A DNA stretch of 64,000 bases, taken from positions 3,878,118 to 3,942,117 of the forward strand of contig NC_023757.2 of assembly GCF_000499845.2 (NCBI RefSeq), in the 5' to 3' direction. The position numbers were made by a program, and so were the translations under genes. Below, piece after piece: positions 57,362-64,000 of this stretch (position 1 is its first letter; each line of letters starts with the position of its first letter). Under the pieces are notes generated by a model. The model was not told where the DNA came from. It searched no databases and saw only the letters and a list, made by a program, of their open reading frames with translations. Source of the DNA: Phaseolus vulgaris. Taxonomy: Eukaryota > Streptophyta > Magnoliopsida > Fabales > Fabaceae.

Positions 57362-59735
57362 CCACTACACCAAGCAAATTCTTTAGTATTATTATGATTT
57401 TAATTATACATATTATTATTAACAATATTAACAATATTAACAATATTAATAATATTAATTTTAATAATATGAATATAATATTAATAATATTAATATTAAT
57501 ACTAATAATATTAATAATATGTATAATAATAATAATAATATTAGTAATAATAATATTTATTATAATGTTAATAATAATATTAATAATAATGTTAATAATA
57601 ATATTAATAATAATGTTAATAATAATATTAATAATAATTTTAATAATAATGTTAATAATAATATTTATACCTATATATAAAGAGGATTCTCCTCTTAACT
57701 GCTCTTATTTTTTTTCCTATTTTATCCTTATATTAATATTTAATTTTATTATTGTATTATAGTCATTGTGTCATTTCTTATTCTCCTCTTAACTGTTCTT
57801 AATTTTATTTTTCATTTTATCTTTACTTAATAATTTATTGTATTAATTTATTTTGGTTATTTGGGCATTTTATAATTTCAAAAATTAATAAAATAATTTT
57901 TTAATTTTAAAATTTATTTTATTTGTTAATTACTTTTCTGTTTTAAAGATCTTCTTCTCTATTAAATAAAAAAATTAAAGATATTTTTAATATTTTGTGG
58001 ACCATTTTAGCAGGAGAGTGGAGATTTCGTACGTTACTTTTATGATTTAAACTGATATTCTTTTTTTTATTAAAATTGTAGAATTTTAAAATTGATTTAA
58101 GAGACACAGATTTTATGATTCTCCACTACACATAACCCACGTATCCTACTTCCCACTTTCTCTCTCCACTACACATAACACATTTTTTTTTACCATACTT
58201 CTCACTTTCTTTTCTCTTTCCTTTTCACTTTCATATAAAATCATACTTTCATTTCTTTGATTAATCTTTCTGAAACCCTAATTTGACATTTGTTTCATGA
58301 AATTGTAATTGAAGTTTGTGACTAGAGGGAACGAAAAGACTCAAAAGTTGTGCGCTTCATCACAACAATAGGTAATTCTCTTTATATGCATTTCAATTTG
58401 TAAAACACTAATTTGTCTTCTGAAATTGTGATTGAAACATGTGACTAGAGGGATAAGAAAGACTCAACAAGAGGAGACAGAGGTACATGATGAAAGTCAT
58501 CATAAGATCCTTTTTGGTAACAATTGTATGGATTTAAATGAAATCATAGAGAGCATTAACTAAACTATATTCTCATTTCCTCATATTTTACGGAAAAGTT
58601 ACTTCCAATTTGATTTTTAAGTTTTTTGTCATCACCATTTCTTTATCTTTGCTCTTCCTCTATATTTTCTTCTTTTAGGTTTTGATTTTTGAAATCATCT
58701 TAATTTTTCATAAAGTTATGATTTTAGAGACCACCTTCAAAATAGGTTCTCTCACCAGAACAATTTAAACGAGTCTCTATACATGTCCAAGGGTCTAAGG
58801 TGAAGAAAAGAGAAGCAGATTTCATTGCATTTTCTTCTTTTGTATATAATATTTTTCAAACAATTGAGGATGAAATTTTGGTTTATTGTTTAATGGTGTC
58901 ATATGTATTGTAATGATTGTCATATATTATTGGTTGTTTATAGACCTAATGAAAAATATTGGTTTAATTCCTATAATTGATAAAATATTAAAAATTATTA
59001 AAAAAAATATGAAACTCAAATTCTATTTAATTATTTTTTCGGTTGAGTTTGTAGTTTTAAATAAATTTTAACTATTACCAAATACATATATTTTTACCCA
59101 TAATTAATAAAATATTAAAAATTATAAAAAAATATGAAACTCAAATTCTATTTAATTATTTTCTATCTTGAGAGACGGTTTTGAATTCAAATAGTAATTT
59201 TAAATTTTAAATTTTGAAAATTCATTCATTCTCTTTACCATATGTAACTTTTAATTACCACTCTCTATTATTTTATTAACCTACTCTTTAACTGTATAAT
59301 CTTTAACTTCTCATTTTAATGTTATTAAGAGAAATTGTTTTTGAAGAATAAAAAAATACTAAAGAAAGAGAAATAAAAAATGCGGATACACACTACTCTT
59401 TGACCGTATACTCTTTAACTTCTCATTTTAATGTTATTAAGAGAAATTGTTTTTGAAAAATTAAAAAATACTAAAGAAATAGAAATAAAAAATGCGGATA
59501 CACAGGCACGTGCCTGTGTTCCCGCTAGTTAATAATAATGTTAATAATAATATTATTAATAATATTAGTAATAATATTAATAATATGAATAATATTAATA
59601 ATATGAGTATAATTTATTTTATTATTAATAATAATAATTATATTAATATGTATAAATTATATTAATAATAATAAGTATAATAAAAATGATAATATGACCA
59701 AAGAACTTGTCTGGTTTAGTAGATAATGCTTCAGT
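57362..59735. mobile_element. AAT-rich foldback with ~65-bp imperfect inverted ends, split by a Helitron
   Basis: The left end CACTACACCAAGCAAATTCT matches the reverse complement of the right end (CTACTAAACCAGACAAGTTC). Similarity continues through TTATTATTAA-type sequence for about 65 bp. Both arms consist of AAT/TAA-type repeats (57395-57662 and 59529-59690). A Helitron-like unit occupies the middle. No target duplication was established. Confidence 0.5.
57664..59528 (+). mobile_element. Non-autonomous Helitron, about 1.86 kb
   Basis: The 3' end has the diagnostic layout: a perfect 18-bp palindrome CACAGGCACGTGCCTGTG (59501-59518), a six-base spacer, then CTAG at 59525-59528 followed by T. 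The 5' end is near 57664, where TATACCTATATATAAAGAGG follows the AAT array; the canonical TC start is not clear. Flanking DNA on both sides is the same AAT-type array, as expected for insertion without target duplication. There is no Rep/helicase coding sequence. Internal repeats include a ~113-bp tandem duplication ending at the hairpin (59279-59391 and 59392-59504), a ~70-bp direct repeat (about 58970-59035 and 59100-59165), and a ~55-bp repeat around GTGACTAGAGGGA (58318 and 58440). Confidence 0.75.
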
Positions 59736-61969
59736 TTCCTTGAAATATTAATTGGAGGCTTGAGTTCGAGTTTTATATGACCGTTCCATTACCTAGTTTT
59801 TAATTGCGGATTAACTTCACTGAACTTGATAGCGTCGTATAATATATATAAATATATCCGTGATCAAATCCCCTTTTTTTCAATAGTGAAAGTTCAAGCA
59901 AACAACGCATATTCATATATCTTCACCGACATGTAGAATCCTAATAGGAAGGGTCCATGGAGTATATATATATTTTTAGCATTTAGAAGTGAATCGAGTG
60001 GTACTCTCGCGCTTTATTACATGATGCGCTTTCACTCTAGCACAACAGATTCCATAATCTGTCATCATACACGAATTTACAGTGAGTTTCTATCAGGGAT
60101 AACTGGTGTACTATTCTGTGGTGAAATCACTATAAAATTGAAAGAAATAAAGCTCTATCTATTGAGTTGGTACTTGAGTTTAGGTACTTGACCCCTTATC
60201 AATTCACGAGTTTGTGTCCAAAAATCCAAACTCCGTGGCTTCCATGCGAGCCATGCAAATTACTTGTACAACAGCATTATCCTCTGGTTTCATTTTTGTT
60301 GCTTTTCATCCTTGACCACAAACTGAAAGTGGGTTTTTGAAATGTAGTCCAAGCTCATTATTCTGTGGTCTCTAAAACCTAGCACCCTAATTATGAACGT
60401 CTTTTATGCTTGGTAGTTGTGAATGCTTGAACAACCCTTCATAGCCCTTTTTGGGTCCCCGTTATTGATCTCCTGTCAGATCACGTGGGACTAATATAGC
60501 TTTTCACTGTTACAAATATAATCATAATTTTATTCATTTTTCAATTGGTGCTGTCTGCATTCTCTTTTTATAGCCACTTGCTTCGGTAGATTTTCAAGGG
60601 TCCCTGATGCTGTAATGGTCCACATGAATCACGATCAAAGGTGTTGTCGTGTCACTACACCATTGTTCTTCAGAGTTCATCATGCCCAATTTATTTCAAT
60701 TTTCATCTCCCTTCGATCCTAAGAGTTATGATGCCTTTTGTGTTTCCTTATGCAGTATGCAGTTTCGTCCTATCTCTCTGATTTTCTAACATATCTCACT
60801 CTATTTATTGTTTGTCTATAAAATCTAAAGGAAATCTTAGAACAATAATGATCTAGGTCAAGTTTTATGCAGCTAACTTTTTTTAATTTATAAAGAGATG
60901 TTAAAACAATCACCTATAGTATTTTATAAAAGTTTATCAACGTTATAAATATACAGAAGTTTGAATTATTCAATAAATTTTCTTAATCAAGTTTTAGGGA
61001 AAAAGTTATGTGGAGGTCATTATGTCACTTAGTTTTATTTACAAAAATCCAAAAGCTCATAAAGACTATTATTGATTTTAACATATGTATGAATCTTCAT
61101 AGTTCATTCCCAAAGAATTCACTCAATAAAAAAATATTTCCCTTCTACTGTTTTATTTAAGACTTTCAACATGGTAAGAGTATTTATATAATTTATTTAT
61201 ATACTAGTCGGATAGGATGATATGGTAATATTTGGTATTGAAAAGATCGAATAGGGTAAAAATCTGGAATATGTGGTAAATAAATAGTTTTATTTTATGA
61301 TTATATACATTAAATATAGTTCATTAATGACATAATCTATTATAAATTGTATAAATAAATATATTAGATTGGGCAAAAGTTCATTTTTATTATAACAAGA
61401 ACAACACTCTGAATACTTACTTTTTGAAAAACTTTTACAAATACACTGATCGAAACCTGAAAAAAAAATAATATAGAATTAATTATGCAATTGATAAAAA
61501 GTAGTCTCGAAGTTCTTAGAAGTACAATTTACATTACAATTTGTAAGAGAAAAAAGAACAAAAGAAACATCTTTCTCTTTTCAGGCGATCGGAAAAGAAA
61601 GAAATAGTGAATTTATTCAAGATAATTATGTACTTACAAAATACCGTCTCAATTCATTCTATTTCATCCTATCGAGGATGTGATATGGTTCCAAAGGATG
61701 AATTGGACAGTTCCAATAAGATTTCATTCTTGAACAAAAATCCATTTTGGGAATGATTGACTTAGCCATATTACTTTGCTAACAAGTTTGAATAACATGA
61801 GTATGATTAAGGTTGTAAAAATAAATCTGAATTGTAATACTTTCTACTGAAGCTAGCAACCAATATCCACCCATGCTCAACCATACTAGGAGGAAGGACC
61901 ACTATTTGTTCATCAAACTTTATCTCAATCCTATTACAATAAATAAAGATGATGAATATTCCTTGCCTG
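59736..61969. other. Intergenic DNA of mixed composition
   Basis: No gene is recognised. About 59990-60800 is the least AT-rich part and might be a decayed retroelement or an RNA-producing locus, but no ORF, tRNA or known RNA is visible. Near 59712-59770 a box A/box B-like pair (TGGTTTAGTAGATAA and GAGTTCGAGTT) could mark a degenerate tRNA-derived SINE. Confidence 0.4.
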
Positions 61970-61971
61970 AT

Positions 61972-62221
61972 GTGATGTTTTAATGTAGTGTACGTAATTG
62001 TACGTAATCGTAATGAAAAAAAAAAGGTTTTGATAAACCCTACTTGTAGAGAAAACTAAATATAAAATAAACTTTTATTCACTTGTATTTGTATATTAAA
62101 GAGTAAAATACATGGTGTATATATAAGGGAAAGATTAAGACCTAACTAAAATAGAAAAGGAAAGTTGGGCCAAAGAAACAAAGTCCAATAGTTTACAATA
62201 GAAAATTAAATATTGTAACAA
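61972..62221 (-). mobile_element. Copia-type solo LTR or 3' LTR
   Basis: On the minus strand a purine-rich tract (GGAGGAATCTAAGGAGGATT) ends at the LTR start TGTTACAATATTTAATTTTC at about 62221. A TATA-like TTATATATAC and the AATACAAGTGAATAAAAG region follow, and the end is near CATCA at about 61972. The length of ~250 bp and the TG...CA layout fit a copia LTR. A target duplication was not found. Confidence 0.45.
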
Positions 62222-63200
62222 ATCCTCCTTAGATTCCTCCAACATGAAAATGTATGGAAACATTAAAAATATATTTAGAAATATATTTTTAATGATTAAA
62301 GTTTTCTTTTATAATTTAGAAATAAAAAACACATGCTTAAAAAATAACAAGAAATTAGAATAACATCTATTCATTATTTAAGAAAAAGGTGATATATATC
62401 TTTATTACAACAAGCACTGTAAAATTTCGTTTTTAATATAATAAAAAAGGAAAAAAATAATGACCAGTTTTCATGTATATGTAAAGGCATATGAAGTTTT
62501 GTTTGAAATTGGTTAATGCTGTTGTTAATGTAGATGTGAAAGTAGTGACATGGACAACCTCATTGAAGAGGCAATACTGTCCCGGGAAATAAAGACACTA
62601 CTTAAAAAAATATTTAATATTAGTTATTTATTAATATTTATACTGATTTCAGATTTGATATAGATTTGATGTAGATGTTATACTATAATAAGTTTCATAG
62701 TTTTTATATTGATTTTTTAAGATTGGATGTAGATGTTATCGTGTAATAAGTTGCGTAATTTTTATATTGATTCTTAAATTAATGTAAAATTAAGAAATAT
62801 TATCATCATTATGATCAAAACTCGTGTAATAAGTGTTTTGCAAACTAATTTATCGAGACTAATGGAAGACATATAATATCAATTTTTTCGTGCAATCGAT
62901 AATTGATTGTGCTAAAAATATGATGTAATATATTCTCTAATAAATTAAAAATTGGTTTGTAAGACACATTATATTGATTTTGATAATATTTTGTGCCTTT
63001 TAGTAAGGGTTTTATGAGCGTAAAGGAACAAATATATGATCACAATGAACATTTTGTCTTCAACATTTATACAACAATATAATAAAAAATTTAAAGGTAA
63101 AAATCAAATAAAAGTTTTGATATGAAACAACAAAGATAAGTTATGCATATGCGTGAGAGGGTAAATGAGACTAGATAACGAAGTTAATCTTGTTGCTTAT
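62222..63200. other. AT-rich DNA left of the Mutator-like fragment
   Basis: No gene is recognised. A directly repeated phrase (TTGATGTAGATGTTAT... and TTGGATGTAGATGTTATC) occurs at about 62660-62750. Confidence 0.4.
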
Positions 63201-63204
63201 CAAT

Positions 63205-63960
63205 AGTTGTATAACTAGAGTAGGAGTGATTGGTGGAAATATACATTCAATTTCAAAGTCAAATGTGATGTATTGATGAACAACCTAGTGAAATCATTTA
63301 ACATCACACTATTAGTATGAAGAAACAAGACAATTATTAGTATGATACAATGGATCGAGACTTATTTAATGAAGAGATTTAGTTTAATGTGATAAAACGA
63401 TAAAATACGTAAAGGTAATATAATACCTAATCCCTTAAAAGATTGAATAGGGAAGATGACAAAAGTGGTAACTAATTATTAATTGGTCTAATGGACTAGT
63501 ATTTGAAGTCACAAATACACTCTTCATTAAAAAGTTTATGGTTAATCTTGAATTGAAAACTTGTAATGATACTTATAGGACTTCTGTGGAATTCTATGTA
63601 GACATGACATATCTAGTAGAGAGATTTAGAACATTACATGAACATGTACTACTCTAGGGATGTTTATTAGTGGGTTATGAATTCATAATTAGTCTCATCA
63701 ATGATCCAACTTTGTGACTAGAAATTGATAATGAAGATTTTCTACCACCATTGTATAAAAGGGGTGTTGAAAGATCAAAGAAGATGAGAAAGGGGAAACA
63801 ATACTAAATTATGACTTTTAGGAATAACAAGGAATGATTATTCGAGGTAGGAGCAATAACGACTTTCAATAGTTGTAAGCAAAATGGACATAATACCATA
63901 AATTGTAAAGTTATGGTTGCTTATAATAATTAAGTAGAAACTTATTTGGATGTTGGAGAA
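63205..63960 (+). pseudogene. Mutator-like (MULE/MuDR) transposase remnant, runs to the window edge
   Basis: Broken frames give, in the order of MuDR-type transposases, SDWWKYTFNFKVKCDVLMNN, LVKSFNITLLV, ISMIQWIETYLMKRF, FEVTNTLFIKKFMVNLELKT, LPPLYKRGVERSKKMRKGK and a zinc knuckle NSCKQNGHNTINCK. The family features are the CDVLMNN.SESFN block after the catalytic domain, the SWIM-type segment (its cysteines are mostly lost here), the PPLYKR.GRPKKMR basic stretch and the CCHC knuckle. Many stops and frameshifts are present. The catalytic DDE core lies upstream and is not readable, so this is a dead C-terminal part. Confidence 0.8.
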
Positions 63961-64000
63961 CCAACCACTAAAACAACCTAAGTCAATCCAGTTAGTTCCT

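Noticed and set aside
57394..57762. 122-codon Ile-rich open frame
   Set aside because: It is translation of AAT/ATT repeats, not a gene.
59712..59770. tRNA gene
   Set aside because: Only box A- and box B-like words are present, with poor stems. At most it is a degenerate SINE, so it is noted only in the spacer description.

Overview
The window is nuclear DNA from a flowering plant, most likely a papilionoid legume of the bean/cowpea/soybean group. Intergenic DNA is very AT-rich. Genes have short GT-AG introns, there is a plastid-targeted Calvin-cycle enzyme, and the transposon ends and TRIM sequences resemble those I know from legumes. Genus and species cannot be fixed from the sequence alone.

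Layout: (1) 0-3.2 kb, AT-rich intergenic DNA with TA microsatellites. (2) 3.3-5.3 kb, an apparently intact five-exon GDSL esterase/lipase gene (+). (3) 5.6-10.2 kb, a graveyard of gene fragments. A class III peroxidase pseudogene has a ~420 bp TIR element in intron 2, followed by a 22-bp GC-rich tandem array and a second, inverted copy of that element. After it come broken pieces of a PP2A B' subunit, a plant guanylate kinase and a pentatricopeptide protein, head to tail in one orientation. (4) 10.49-11.26 kb, the main exon of an eRF1 (HEMK2/N6AMT1-type) methyltransferase, whose first exon is not resolved. (5) 11.3-17.4 kb, AT-rich DNA with one TRIM copy. (6) 17.45-21.25 kb, a complete seven-exon plastid transketolase gene (+). 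(7) 21.3-31.1 kb, intergenic DNA with two related palindromic CACTA-type MITEs, a Ty3-gypsy pol tail and a TRIM. (8) 31.1-34.3 kb, a type II phosphatidylinositol 4-kinase gamma gene (-), coding region in one exon. (9) 34.3-64 kb, repeat-rich DNA. It holds a copia-type LTR, a twin-primed (5'-inverted) LINE, a third TRIM, a 336-bp MITE with a palindromic core, a small CACTA MITE, a candidate 56-codon gene, a CACTA end with a GC-rich array, a non-autonomous Helitron nested in an AAT-rich foldback, a minus-strand copia LTR and a degenerate Mutator-like transposase running to the right edge.

The four supported host genes (GDSL hydrolase, eRF1 methyltransferase, transketolase, PI4K-gamma) are unrelated housekeeping or metabolic genes and do not form a cluster. 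The most unusual features are the multi-gene fragment chimera beside the methyltransferase, the MITE-split peroxidase remnant, the Helitron with a duplicated 3' end, and the twin-primed LINE. I see no rRNA, tRNA or CRISPR array.
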